NCBI GenBank assembly: GCA_033239525.1
Contig: BSYO01000004.1
Span: forward strand, 20,250,037 to 20,314,036
Length of the DNA: 64,000 nt
Direction: 5' to 3'
DNA from: Nepenthes gracilis
Lineage: Eukaryota > Streptophyta > Magnoliopsida > Caryophyllales > Nepenthaceae
In this document: in pieces, positions 1-12,039 of the stretch
How positions within the stretch are numbered: the stretch's first letter is position 1
Layout of the letters: every line of letters begins with the position of its first letter
Program-made: the position numbers and the translations under genes
Notes under the pieces: generated by a model
Databases searched by the model: none
The model's input: only the letters and a program-made list of their open reading frames with translations
What the model was told of the DNA's origin: nothing

Positions 1-470
1 GTGGTCATATTATAGGGCGAACTTCAAGTGAATAACACTTGGGTCAAGTTTAGTCATAGATAATATTTAGGATGGTAAATCTCAACGATTGTTACACGAG
101 TTGTAATTAAAAGAAAAGTGATTTCATGCTATCAGTAAGCAACTGCAATAGTGTCGCTTCCTCATGTTATTGCTTGGAAGAAGCCATATCTACTAACTGA
201 TAGTTACCAACCATTAAAATAGATAGTTTCCCTATTCAGTAGCCAGAATAATAGATACAATAAGTGCTTAAAAACAGGACTCAGTGGCCCTAATTCTTGG
301 TTTAACCACAACTAAACATGTCGAATTTCAAGAACATTTTAAGCGTTGCAAATGAAATATAAAATTCAGCAGCAGTCTTTTATATGTCATCATTCAATAT
401 TTAATCGAAACCAAACTCAAACATAATTTCAGATTCCACTTGAAAATAACGACATCATCCAGAGAGAGAC
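1..470 (-). other. UVR3 intron 1 (5' part)
   Basis: The donor GTCTCT directly follows the exon at 470. The rest is AT-rich and holds no stretch resembling the next photolyase exon, so exon 2 probably lies outside the window. Confidence 0.65.
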
Positions 471-779
471 CTGTTTTAGACACCGAATCAAAACCTCAAC
501 GGGCTCACCCTTGAGAACCAGCAAGCGGGAACCGATCTCCCTAAGATTGGCATCAAGATCCAAGAGGCTCTCCAGCAAGAACTGTATCCGGTTCAACCCG
601 GCCCTAGCGGATCCGGGCGAGAACGCGTTAGGGTCAGGCTCCATGTAATGCGGGTCAATGACAAAAACGGGATAAACAAAGCATGAATTCTTAGCGGCAT
701 ATTCGAGGGCCGGGTTATCGTGGATGCGCAGACCTTTTCGGAACCACATTAGAGAACTTGACCCGAGTGGACAGTCCAT
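471..779 (-). CDS. UVR3: (6-4) photolyase, first coding exon (partial gene)
   Basis: This exon encodes the first 103 residues of a (6-4) DNA photolyase, a flavoprotein that uses blue light to reverse UV-induced (6-4) pyrimidine-pyrimidone photoproducts. The translation begins MDCPLGSSSLMWFRKGLRIH and goes on through DNPALEYA, YPVFVIDPHY, FSPGSARAGLNRI and FLLESL to LLVLKGEPVEVL, which is the start of the photolyase/cryptochrome N-terminal alpha/beta domain and matches plant UVR3 almost residue by residue. The ATG at 779 aligns with the usual family start; an in-frame ATG at 833 would add 18 unrelated residues. The exon ends in CAG followed by a GT donor at 470-469, giving a phase-0 intron after the codon for Gln103. 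The FAD-binding C-terminal domain lies beyond the left edge. Assignment to the (6-4) class rather than another cryptochrome rests on recalled similarity to plant UVR3. Confidence 0.9.
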
Positions 780-1899
780 TTTTAGGAATGCAGCCGTGTG
801 AATGTGAGGAGATGGACAAAGCAAGAAGCGCATTCAAACGGGATGATCTCACAAGGAGAGAGGATGGATGTCCTCTTAATGACGCGTTTCCGGCCTGATT
901 TAGAATCCGCTGGTTGATTATCTCTAGAGTGCGCTAGGAGCGTGGGTTATGGTTTCAAGAACCTATGCCATGAGAATTGGGAGGGAAGCGTTTCTGATAA
1001 AATTGAAGCACAAAAATACGCTGTGTGCGCACAGTGCATAGGATAGAAGTTGTCCAGTCGGGTGAGACGGCAATGGCGGTTAGCGAAGGGCCACGTTGCC
1101 ATTCACCTTCTGGAAGACGTTCCATTTTTCTGACCGTTAACTGCAAATATTTTTCGCCGGTGAGCACACTTTCTTTAAAACAATTTATAAAATAATTACA
1201 CTTTAAATTTATATAAATTAATGAAAATAATTTTAAAAAATAGATAAATAATTCTGGTTGTATTTAAAAAATTATTACTAAATTTTTTTAGTTTTATTAT
1301 TAATTTTTCTTTTAGTAATGTCTCCATGTTATACCAATAATTTTAGTAAAAATTATCATGTTTTTTGACTTTGCACGTTATGGAAAAAACTTTAAAAATA
1401 ATATTTACTTCATTTTTTTCTTTTATTATCACGTAATTAAATAAATTGTATTACAATTAGAAATAATGAAAAAGCTAAATTTCTGTAATTTATCAGTATT
1501 TTTAAAAGTTTTATTAGTTTTATGTTTTCATATTTTTAAATTTATCTTTAAATTTATCCAATTTTGTATATAAAAATATTCATGCTTTTTGGATTTGAAA
1601 TTTTTACGCCATTAAAAAAATTAATTTAATTATTTTTTATTATACCTATTTAATTAATATTAAATAGATAAGATTAATATTTTTAATATTAAATAATATA
1701 ATTATTTAATTAATATTAAATAACTATAATTTAAAAAAATTAGATTAATTTCTATTTTAAAAAGATAGGCTCCTCAAATCCCCCTATTTTTTTTTAAGAA
1801 AGCAAATATAATAAATTACCTGGTTTCAAATACTTTACTACTTTATTTTGTTTTATATTTATTTTTGTTCATCGAATTAAATACTACATGAAAAAACAG
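780..1899. other. UVR3 upstream region and AT-rich spacer
   Basis: Bases 780 to about 1170 are moderately GC-rich and should contain the UVR3 5' UTR and proximal promoter on the minus strand. A 70-codon open frame at 955-1167 (minus) resembles nothing I know. From about 1180 to 1899 the DNA is very AT-rich with no coding signal. Confidence 0.5.
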
Positions 1900-2265
1900 T
1901 GTTGGTTATCTAATTCTTTCTTTTATAAAAAAGAAAAAAGCTAAGAACGAATAATTATGATCCACATTTCTCGTGTAACCATTGCCCAACTTCCTCTGCT
2001 GGTAACCACTGTGAGACAATTTGATAAAATTGTCTATATATGAAGGTAATATTTGATTTGATTTCAAAGTCTAATACTCTGTTAATGCAATATTACTTAG
2101 AGGTATTAAAGTTTAAAAGATTTAAATAAGTAAAAAATTTTATAGAAATTCGAGCAACTTACGGTAACTTTAATGACGAGAGGTTAGTAATGATTATTAA
2201 TTTTAATTTTTGCATTCGATTTTCGTGTGATGATTTTTAAATATGGAAGGCTGACATTTTATATT
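1900..2265 (+). repeat. Ty1/copia 5' LTR
   Basis: Begins TGTTGGTTATC and aligns along its length with 17409-17765, sharing for example the block ACTTCCTCTGCTGGTAACCA. The end is set by the primer site that follows and is uncertain by a few bases. Confidence 0.8.
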
Positions 2266-2280
2266 CGGTATCAAAGAGAG
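2266..2280 (+). other. Primer binding site (initiator tRNA-Met type)
   Basis: CGGTATCAAAGAG lies just inside the LTR and differs slightly from TGGTATCAGAGC, the site complementary to the 3' end of plant initiator tRNA-Met that most copia elements use. Confidence 0.7.
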
Positions 2281-2390
2281 TTAAACTCCCGACCTTGAAC
2301 TGTTCTATAATTATTTCCTCTTGCCCGATTTTTTAAATTTTTTAAAGTTTAAATTTTTATAAAGATTTGATGACAACTAATATTGAAAGT

Positions 2391-2889
2391 CATTAGAAAA
2401 TTTAATTTCTAATAATTTTATAATTTTTACATTAATTTTGGTGTAAAAATGGCATAATTTTTATCCAGTTAAAAAATCAAGTTAAACAAATATGGGCAAA
2501 CCTGACTGGAGGTTAAAGACGATAAAAAATAACGTCGTATTGATCATCTACGGTAACTATAGTTTAAAAAAAAATAATAAGCCTGTGTGTGCTTCGACCC
2601 ACTTCACACCCACTTCTTAGACCCAACTATATGGGTTGGGATGATTTCCTCGTCCACCTCTCCCATCGGGTCTGAGCCTTGCTTGGCGTGGTCCACTTCG
2701 AAAAATCGCCTTATCTCAAAGTAGCAGCGCAGGAGGGGAGTCGAACTTGTGACCTCTTGCATGGGTAGAGCAATCGCTACGTTGCCGTCCACATTTGATT
2801 AAATTACTTATCAAATATAGTTTCATATTATTTTGCATAAATATGAGTTTGTATGCTGGCATGGAGAGTCAAACCTGTGCCATTCGGAT
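2391..2889 (-). repeat. SINE-like composite repeat, copy 1
   Basis: This copy of about 499 bp is followed directly by a second of about 487 bp. On the minus strand it shows a Pol III-like internal promoter: a degenerate A box (GGCAACGTAGCG, near 2785) and a B box (AAGTTCGACTCC, near 2740), then a body ending in a T-rich tract near 2567. A second B-box-like motif (GGTTTGACTC) sits near 2875. This suggests a tRNA-derived SINE, but no target duplication was found and no family is recognised. Confidence 0.55.
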
Positions 2890-3712
2890 ATTAGAAAATT
2901 TAATTTCTAATAATTTTATAATTTTTAAATTAATTTTTGTATAAAAATAATGTAATTTTCATCGGGTTAAAAAATCAGGTTAAATAGGTCTAGGCAAACT
3001 CAACTGGAGGTTAAAAATTATCAAAACAACATCGTCTTGATCATCTATAGTAACCATAATTTAAAAAAAAAAATTAGGCCTGTGCATGCTTTGACCCACT
3101 TCACACCCACTTCTTAGCCGCAACTGTATGGGTTGGGATGATTTCTGCATCCACCTCTCTCACCGGGTCTGAGCCTTGATTGGCGTGGCCCACTTCAAAA
3201 AATCACCTCATCTCAAAGCAAGAGTGCGGGAGGGTAGTCGAACTCGTGACCTCTTGCATGGGTAGAGTAGCCGCTGCGTTGCTGCACACGTTTGATTAAA
3301 TTATTTATCAAATATAGTTTTATATTATTTGCACAAATATGAGTATATATATGAATGATGGCACGGAGAGTCGAACCATGTTGAGGGGGCTGCAACGTAC
3401 GTACACATCGTAGCTCCTACAACGCTGGTACAAGCCGTTGGATTTGAAATCCGACGGCCCGTACAGCATATAAAAAAATATATTTTTTTCTTTTTTTTTA
3501 ATTATTTTTTTAATAAAAAAATAGGAGCCATCGAATTTGAAATCCAACGGCCCCTATTATAATTGTAGGGACTATGATATCCGTACGCGTCACAATCCCC
3601 TATTCTTGAGTCGAACACGTGCCATTTGGATACTAGGAAGCAATAGCAGTTACTGCGCCCAGCAGTCATTGCGCTGCATTTTGCGCATGCTGCTTATGTG
3701 GCACGTTTATTT
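2890..3712 (-). repeat. SINE-like composite repeat, copy 2 (split by a MITE)
   Basis: Repeats the organisation of copy 1 in tandem. On the minus strand, A-box-like GCAACGCAGCGG and B-box-like GAGTTCGACTACC lie near 3235-3286. A further tRNA-like head lies at 3608-3672, with A-box-like TGGGCGCAGTAACTGC and B-box-like GTGTTCGACTC. The MITE at 3377-3607 interrupts this second B box. The outer boundary near 3712 is approximate. Confidence 0.5.
3377..3607. mobile_element. Foldback MITE with 9-bp target duplication (Mutator-like)
   Basis: A 231-bp element bounded by the direct repeat GAGTCGAAC at 3368-3376 and 3608-3616. Most of its length is inverted: the left arm (3380 to about 3460) pairs with the reverse complement of the right arm (about 3525-3605), including related GTAGCTCCTACAA and TTGTAGGGACTA segments. 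Each arm also holds an internal palindrome built on CCGTTGGATTTGAAATCC. A 9-bp duplication with long inverted repeats is typical of non-autonomous Mutator-like elements. There is no coding capacity. Confidence 0.75.
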
Positions 3713-4259
3713 CTTTTAACCAATGTTTATCATGTTATATTTATAATATGCATATATATGTATATATATATAATTATATTTATTATTATATATAAAATTT
3801 ATTATATAATATTTTATATATATATATATATATAAGTAATATCTAGTAATTAATATAATTTAATTAATTAAAAATTAGTCACAATATTCTTAATTAATAA
3901 AATTATAGATTATGATCACATATTGTTTATAAATATTAATTCTGACTAATCATATTTAATATAATAAAATTTAAACCATAGAAAATTTTGTTAAATTAAA
4001 TTAATTAATTAAGATAAAATATCAAATTATTTTTTAAAAATTTACTTACAGATATTAAGAATTAAAATATAATTTGATAATTTTATCACATAAAAATTTG
4101 ACATGAATCTATTTGAATTAAAAATCTGACCCATAGGTAATTTTTATATCAATTAATTTATGATATATATTTTACATTGGTAAAATATATTTTGTATTTA
4201 TTATTAGTGTCATATATTATTTATTAAATATGTATTTTATTTTATACAGTTACACAATT
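3713..4259. other. AT-rich leader sequence of the copia element
   Basis: Strongly AT-rich with TA-dinucleotide runs around 3750-3830. No coding or structural feature recognised. Confidence 0.5.
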
Positions 4260-5150
4260 TATAAATATTTTTGATATTAAATATGATATTTTTAAACTAA
4301 AAGATGATAACTATAAAGTTTGAAAAAAGAGAATTCTTTTTCATTTAGGGTGGTTAGATATTAATTATGTTATGACAAAAGACGAACCACCTGCTCTTAC
4401 CAAAACTAGTACTTCAGTTGATATTACTTATTATGAACGATGTGAGCGACCTAATCGTATTAATTTGATATTCATAAAGATTAAAATTTCTGTTAGTATT
4501 CATAACTATATTTATCAGTATAATAATATGCAGGATTCATTGAAAGTTATTGATGAACAGTTTAAAATTTTAAATAAAACACTAGCCAATATCCTAGTTA
4601 TGAAGTTTTCATCTTTGAGGCTCACTAGTGTCGAAAGAGTACATGAGCATATCATTTGTGGGATCTACTGAAATCTATTAATGAACAATTTAAAATTTTA
4701 GATAAAATACTAAATAACACCCTAATTATAAAGTTTTCGTCTTTGAGGCCCACCAGTGTTAGAGGTGTGAGTATACACATTATACTGATGAAGGATATAG
4801 CGGCTCAATTAAAGAATCTCAATTAGATATGTTTAAATCTTTTATTATACACTATATTCTAAATACACTTTCACTATAATATGGACCATTTATAATTTTT
4901 TATAATAAATATATGGATAAATTATCAATAGATAAATTTATAACCATGTGTATTATGAAAGAATGAATATTTGTGATGGAATAAGGTAAAAATACATTTA
5001 TGATAAAATAAGGAAAGAGTAAGTCTCAAACTAAGTAGAAGGAAAAAAATAAAATATCTTTTTAATCTAATATTAAGAAAGAATCCAAGTGCTTCTTCTA
5101 TAGAAAGAAAGAATACGTCAAGTAGGGTTATGCTAAATTTCAAAATTGGC
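4260..5150 (+). pseudogene. Ty1/copia gag (decayed)
   Basis: The conceptual translation follows the plant copia capsid pattern: FKLKDDNYKV near 4280, DEPPALTKTSTS at 4380, a YERCERPNRINLIFIK segment, IDEQFKILNKTLA, then MKFSSLRLTSV. A short tandem duplication of the IDEQFKIL...MKFSSLR block occurs at 4678-4770. A nucleic-acid-binding zinc knuckle is recognisable near 5090-5130 but has lost cysteines (CFFY where the family has CxxC). Several stops and frameshifts make it non-functional. Gag would form the virus-like particle that packages element RNA. Confidence 0.75.
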
Positions 5151-5164
5151 AAGCAATTTATCCT

Positions 5165-5855
5165 TATTTGTTTGTTATGAATTTAATATGGCTAATATTT
5201 TTCACGACACATGGTGGATAAACTATAATTCTACAGACACCATAATAAATTTCTTACAGAGTTTACAAAACCTAAGAAAGTAGGTGGAAAGTAAAAAAAG
5301 TATCCTTTCTGAAAATAAGATGCGTTCACATGTTAAGACAAATCAGAACATGCAATTTAATTTTAAGTAGTGATTTTGTATTGAGTTTTAAAAAAATATT
5401 TTACATTTTAAATTTTTCTAAAAATTTAATATTAGTTTCGAGATTTATACTTTTTAGATATTTTATTACATTTTTAGAATTATCTTTTAGTTTATTTTAT
5501 AAGTTTGATATTATTGAGAATGGTACATTACTTAATAATCTTTATTATATAAACTTATAAAATAATACTTCTTATAATACTGTATATATTAATACTAGTA
5601 TTAAGTAATATGTTGTGAATAAGTATTTTTCTATATTATGGTATCAGAGATTAGGGCATACCTCTATTGAAAAGATTAAAAGATTGATAAATAATAAAGT
5701 ATTTTGTACTCTAAATTTTATTAATTTTGAGACTTGTGTGGATTATATAAAAAAAGCAGACCAACAAGATTGAGAAAGATGGCAAGAAAAGTTCGGACAT
5801 ATTAGAAATTATACATACGGATATTTATAATCAAGATATTTACTTATATGGTCTA
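5165..5855 (+). pseudogene. Ty1/copia protease and integrase N-terminal part (decayed)
   Basis: Around 5200-5240 a degenerate THGG-type stretch marks the protease start, where the catalytic DSG is no longer intact. Residues like FYILNFSKNLILVSRF (5400-5450) and LLNNLYYINL (about 5530-5560) follow the usual protease-to-integrase link. Between 5630 and 5840 come the integrase zinc-binding segment (LGHTSIEKI-like, then CVDYIKKA) and a HTD-like motif. The frame is then cut at 5861 by the gypsy insertion. Confidence 0.7.
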
Positions 5856-5860
5856 AAATA

Positions 5861-8314
5861 TGTTACGAATCTGGACCAAATAAGTCAATTTAAATAATTA
5901 ATTATAATTTTTAAAATCTAAAATTTTAAATAATTTTAATCAAATAATATTAAGTCCCAAAATTTGGATATGACAAACTAATTAAATAGGACCCGATATA
6001 AATTAAAATCCACATAGGACCTTACTGGACAACCGTCTAAATAGAAATAATACGACCTGCTCCATAATTATCATAAGGGAGATAACAATTCAAACCAAAA
6101 TCACGAATCAGATATAATAAAATATTTCACAGATTCCAAAATATTACTATGGGCCTATACCAGGCCAATTTTCATAATACAATTACATCAATTGTCAATT
6201 TAAATCATGATAAAATCAGAACTCACCGAATCTGATGAATATCTAACCGATCACGTCTTTATTCCTGTACTGCATCCGAACCTTTTACTCTGAATGAACA
6301 AAACAGAAAAATGAGCCTAATGCCCACCAAGTATCATGTTTGACCAAAAGGAGTCCAATAAATCGAGTGGAATGACAAATGGATGAAAATCTAATCAAAT
6401 TTCAGAATAAATTCAAATCACCGATAAAATAAATTCAACCGAAATCCAAGATCCAAATTTTAAAATTCAATGATCGTCTCGTACTCAAATCAAATATCTA
6501 AACCCAAACAAATGTCCAAAATTTGAACCAATTCCAAAATCGATGTCGATCAGAGTCCAAATCCAAGTCCTAACCCAAGTCCAAATCCAATGCCCTATCA
6601 ACTTGTGATCTGAGGCAGAATTCGATAGTTGGATGATCCAATAGCGTGCGTAGAGACCGAAGCAACACCGCGACAGATATTCCAAATGTTCGGATCAAAA
6701 CATATAATTAAAATTATTTGTACGAGACATACCAAACCCAATTATAGGAAAAAATCGCTGAATCTCAAATCCAAGTCCAAAAATCTATATCCAAATCAAA
6801 GTCTAATACCAATCAATACAAAAATATAAATTATACACCAAATTTGGGATCTGATTATTTAAAAACTAGTTTGAGGAAGGGTTACGCATAATCCCTGTAA
6901 CCTTAGGCCAAGATCTATGTATCGTGTACCCATATATAAGGTTGCTCACTATGTTTTGCCACCCGCGACTTTGAGTGCATTTCTCAAACTTGTCAGATAT
7001 ATTAGGACATCCAAATATATTCTAAAGTCAAATCAAATTATCCAAATGGGAAAGGTCACTACTCCAAGCATTTCTTGCCAACGGAAAGGAATTTTCAAAT
7101 AAATCTACCCGTCGAGAGTTGGTCAGAGTGTCTAATTTTTAAATCCAAATGTAGTGACCATAACCCGATACGTGCATGTGACTGCACGGCCAATACAAAG
7201 TTTCATGCTCATTTTTTTTATATAAATATATTAATATAAAAATATACAGTGTCTAATAAATTATTCAAACTTTTAAAAAAATATTAAATTCTCTAAAATC
7301 ATAAAACCCAATCCAACAATCCCCAAAACATCAAATGAACTACACATGCATATCCAGACTAAATAATTCAGGTGTATAAAAATATATACATGTTAGTAAA
7401 AATTTTAAACAGTATCCAAAATATATCATAAATCAAATTAGACCAAAGAGGGGGTTTACAGATACTTGCCTAGACCTCATACTTTGTAGATCTGAAGAAA
7501 TAATGTCTTGAAGTGCCTCAATCGGCACTCTCTCTTTCTTGCCGCGTGTGACCCTCGCCCAGCCACTCTCTCTCCTCAGCACGGCTTCTGTGCTGCTCAC
7601 CCATGGCATCACCGGTCACTGGCAGACCACCATTGGCCACCGCCGACCTCCATCGTGACAGCATTGCACGCCGCTGTCGTCGCTACTCAGTCGTCCTCTC
7701 CGAGCGCCGTTCTCTCTCTCTTGCACTACGTGGCTTCCTCTACCACTGCTGTCGCTGCTCAACAACGACGCCACGCTAAACAACCACCACTGTGAACGGC
7801 CATCGCCAGCCTCGCCGGTGTCACCTCGCTGACGCCGATGCCACTGGTGCTGCCGATAACCATCGTCGGTTTCCTCGACGGTTATCTCTTTGCGAAACCA
7901 CCATTGGCCAAATTTTCAACCACCGGCACAGTGCCGCCCTCGCCGCTCATCGCAGTCGCCGGCTGCCGTCGAATGGCCGCCTTCCTCCCTCTTCTCCCTC
8001 TCTTCTTTCTCCTCCACCGTTGAAACCCTAAACCCCCTCTCTCTCCTCTATCTCCGTCTCTCCCCGATCCCCTTCTTTTTATCTCCTTTTTTTTCGTTAT
8101 ATATTATTATTATTATTATTATTATTATATTTTTTTTATTCCTAAAATCCGAATCAATATTTGGGCGACAACACGGACGCACCCCACGCGCCAGCTCAAC
8201 CGATCCAAATATCCTCTCAAAATTTTTTAATATTTAATTAATTTTGTCACGTTTAATTTGTCTAAAATTATAATTAATATTAAATTAATTCGAACAAAAA
8301 TTTGAGATATTACA
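5861..8314 (-). repeat. Ty3/gypsy 3' LTR
   Basis: Aligns with 12040-14574 over its full length. It holds a GC- and CT-rich block (about 7500-8050), a microsatellite of ATT units near 8101-8130, and the telo-box AAACCCTAA at 8023-8031. Confidence 0.85.
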
Positions 8315-11300
8315 TTCTCTCCTTCTTATAAAAATTTCTGCCTCGAAATTTATGCATTTCAATCTTAACCTCAAATATCATATAATGAGGATATTCTTTC
8401 AACTTCATCTTTGCTCTTCCCAAACCATTCCCTCGATTAAGTGATTCATCTAAAATCTGATCCTCAACAGTAGATCCTTTCTATTCCAAAATTCAAATTG
8501 AAACTTTAACACAACACAAATTCTCGTCGATGGATGACGATTCCGATCCAAGCACATTCGAATGATCATTCACATATTTCTCATACAAATCACATAGGGC
8601 ATATCATGTCCATACATCAAATTCGGAGATAAGGTCAATATGCAAACTGTCTTTCTGACCTACCGAACACTTGGAAGATTTCGACGAACCTTATCTTCAA
8701 ATTACCCGACGACCTCCAACTCAAAATTCTTCTCTTCAAGGTGCTTCCATAAACATCTGACTATTCACATCGAATTTCAAATAGGACTGCAAATCCAATC
8801 TCCTATTTGAAGTGTCAAATCATATCTTGTGACAAATAACCAAAAGTCTATACACTTTCGCTGTGCTACTCTGATTATTCATCTGTCTCCAATCAAAATC
8901 AGAAGCCTCAGAATCAAAATATTTTATAATCTTCTCATCTCGACAACATGCCGACAGTGAATCTCGGGAAAGACATCCTGATCGTTAAGAAAAGAGCTAA
9001 CTTCATCAATTCATCCATCATCCTCCAAATTATTACCAATCTTCTAGTCATCCGAGGCAGATCTGAAACACAAATCTCGAGGCTTCTTCTTTTGCTCGAC
9101 TTCAACTTTAGGCACGGATATACCTCGCCACACAAGCCACGATCTCACGCTTTATATTTTACATGCAAACCTCGACACATGATCAACTTGCCATCAAATT
9201 CTCTCTCCACTCTGTAAGGTGGAAAAATCTTCGACGTTCCCATCGAATTTAGACAAATCCAAACTCAATATAGTTGCTAACAACCTCATTTGCTTCCGAA
9301 CTTTCATCTAATCAGCGATACTCAAACAAGAGAATTCTTATGAACATGCCTCCTCTCAAACATACAAAGGGAAAGCACCGGTATAGAATGCTTGAGATTG
9401 CCTACTCAATCGCTTTCAACTTTAATGTAGCTTATCCAAAAGGACTTCATTTCTGATCTTCTTAAAAGCTTCTCCTGCAGATAGGAATTTCATTCAGAAT
9501 CTAATCCTAGCAGTAAAGAGGAAATTCTTCTGGTCAAATCTTCCCACTGGAATCTTCGACATAGCACTTCACACAAAAATCCTCCAAACGGTATCGCATC
9601 CTAGACTTTTCTTTGAATAATGCACCCGACTATACTAAATTTATACATGTCGAAATCTTTCTTAGGGGCATTACTGAACGCGGCTAAACTTTCTGATTCA
9701 TCAGGAATCGACAAAACTGACACCGATGATAATATATTCTTCAATTACTGAAAACTTTCCTCACCAACATCACTTTAGTTGAATACTAATCACTTCTATT
9801 CCAAGGGCACCAACGACACTAAAATCCTTGAGAAACTTTTAACAAATCTCCCATCACAACCAACTAAATCCAAGAAACTCCACACTCCCGCGACCTTAAA
9901 CGGTATTTTCAAATTTGCCACTATTTATATTTTCTTCGAATCTCCAAATATCACATTAAGAACCATATGAACTAAAATGACACATTCTCGAAATCTATAG
10001 TAGACTTTCCAATCGGATCTCATGTTTCTCAATATCCTTCAAATAAATTAGAAAATCATTGATACAACTATCATAACTAATCCAAACACGATCAGAAATC
10101 CAATCGACCAAATCCATAAAAGACATTAAAATATTTGACAGCCCAAAAGTATCACCAAAATTTGTAATGGCCACACATTGACCTGAAAGCTGTTTTATGC
10201 ATATCCTCTGACTAAATCATCAATTAAGGATACCTCAAACATAATTCGATCTTAGAGAAAACACAAATTTCTTTAAATGGATCCAACAAATCCTTGATCT
10301 TTGACAATTGATACATATTCAATTTTCAAAAAATCAAAACATAAACCCATCGATCCAACTTTATTTGCTAGTGAATATTGAAACACTCCATGCCAAGACA
10401 CTTGGCCGAACAAAACCTTCTCAACCGATTTTGCAATTGCTGTCTCAATTTCTTTAACCCAGACGACACCACTCCATATGAAACTTTCAGAGTAGGCGTC
10501 AAATCAAGCACAATATCGATAGCAGATTCGTTCCCCGATCTGCAACCAATCCAGATCAATCCTCAGAAAATACCTTCGAACTCGCAGATGACCAAAATGT
10601 CTTCAATGGTCACGGAATAGCTCCCAGATGTGACCATATGTGCCAAGTATGCTTAGTACTCAACTTTTAACAGATGACTCGTTACACCAAGATCAACCCT
10701 AAAACCTTTTTACTGATTCCTCCTTGGAGCTTAGAAAACTCATGTCCTGAATGTAGAATGGGATGGACTTGCCAAATAGTCTTCTACGACTGAGGATCCA
10801 GCTCTAACTTCATAGGCAGTATATACAAAATGCCCTACTAAAACAGTCTGACTTCTGTCTAGACATCTGGAATCCAAATGCCTGAAATTTAAACGATTCC
10901 TTAACAAATAGCATATCAAGCAGCAATTTGAAGCAGACTCCATTTTGGACGAAACAAACTCGTCTCACAAACTTCTTCTTGCTAACTCACAAGCTGGCTT
11001 CACAAACTGAAATTTCAAGGAAGAAGATTTTATTTCACCTGAGTTTCTTTTAGCTTATCCTCTGAATGATAAACAAATTCATCTTTTGAATTTTAACTCC
11101 AATACTCTGATTTCTTCTGAAATTACTTCTCAAGACTACTCCTACTCGATCAACAAAGTATGATCCAGCTCCTCGTCATAAGTTAGCTTTCGAATGACAC
11201 CAACTACTTCCAGATTGAATCTTGAAGTCCTCAACTACTATCATGCTTCAACAAATCTTTCAAATTCTTCAACCTCTTCCTGAGTATTGCTTTAAGAGAT

Positions 11301-12027
11301 CAAACCACGAACTCTTTGTCCTTTGATTCTTCAGCGATGAAAGATTTGTAGGGACGACTATCCACCCAATCATAGTGATGAGTGAGAATAGACAATCTTC
11401 AATCTTTCTCTTGCTTCAACTATAACTTCAGATTTCTACACGATCAGTATCATCGTTGCCAACGAAATCAGACTTGCACTTTATTGTCCTGTCTTCTAGC
11501 AAGGATAAACAAGTTGATTTGACTTGAACTTCTTCATCTTTATCTGCGACGTCCAATCTTGAAGAATCTTCATTCATTTCTACTTTCACCACTAATCTTT
11601 CTGCCAACCAAAAATCTCCTTCTACCATGCAAGATTTCGAGTCGACCAACTTTATCACCTATCCCTCTGCCGACCAAAATCTCCTTCTACTCCTCAAGAT
11701 TTTGAACCAACACCAATTTTAGACCACTACTCTTCCAAAATTACAAATTCTAACAAAATCTCCACATATTTGCAAAAAACCAAACAAAATTCTAATTCAA
11801 CTACTATATTAAACCATACATTATCTCGCTTGTGCGACTCATCATTATCAAAAAAGCATCCTTCCAATCCATACTCAAACCCTTACGACTTGACCTTCTG
11901 ATTCAAACTCAAATCTCTACAATTCGAATTTTCTATCATCAACTAAAGGAAATACTTATTATACCTAAATATTCAGCCAATTATTTATCCAAAATAACCC
12001 AAAGTACCTTTCTTTATGATTTTTCCT
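8315..12027 (-). pseudogene. Ty3/gypsy internal region with decayed gag-pol
   Basis: Only short open frames remain on the minus strand. The best landmark is 10368-10559, where IDIVLDLTPTLKVSYGVVSS then LKKLRQQLQNRL resemble the segment just before gypsy reverse transcriptase (IDLVPGT..I...YRM....L.EL..QL). Bases 8315-8350 read as the polypurine tract plus the conserved TTTCGAGG-type post-pol sequence of plant chromovirus-like elements. The lineage call is tentative because the other domains are too decayed to name. Confidence 0.6.
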
Positions 12028-12035
12028 TGATACCA
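12028..12035 (-). other. Ty3/gypsy primer binding site
   Basis: TGGTATCA on the minus strand, four bases inside the 5' LTR, matches the first eight bases of the initiator tRNA-Met primer site. Confidence 0.75.
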
Positions 12036-12039
12036 CTTC

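Noticed and set aside
955..1167. 70-codon open frame upstream of UVR3 (minus)
   Set aside because: No recognisable motif, and it lies where the UVR3 promoter and 5' UTR are expected.
7508..8237. Overlapping open frames in all three plus frames
   Set aside because: They lie in a CT-rich part of a gypsy LTR, are low in complexity and recur in the other LTR with changed frames; base composition explains them.
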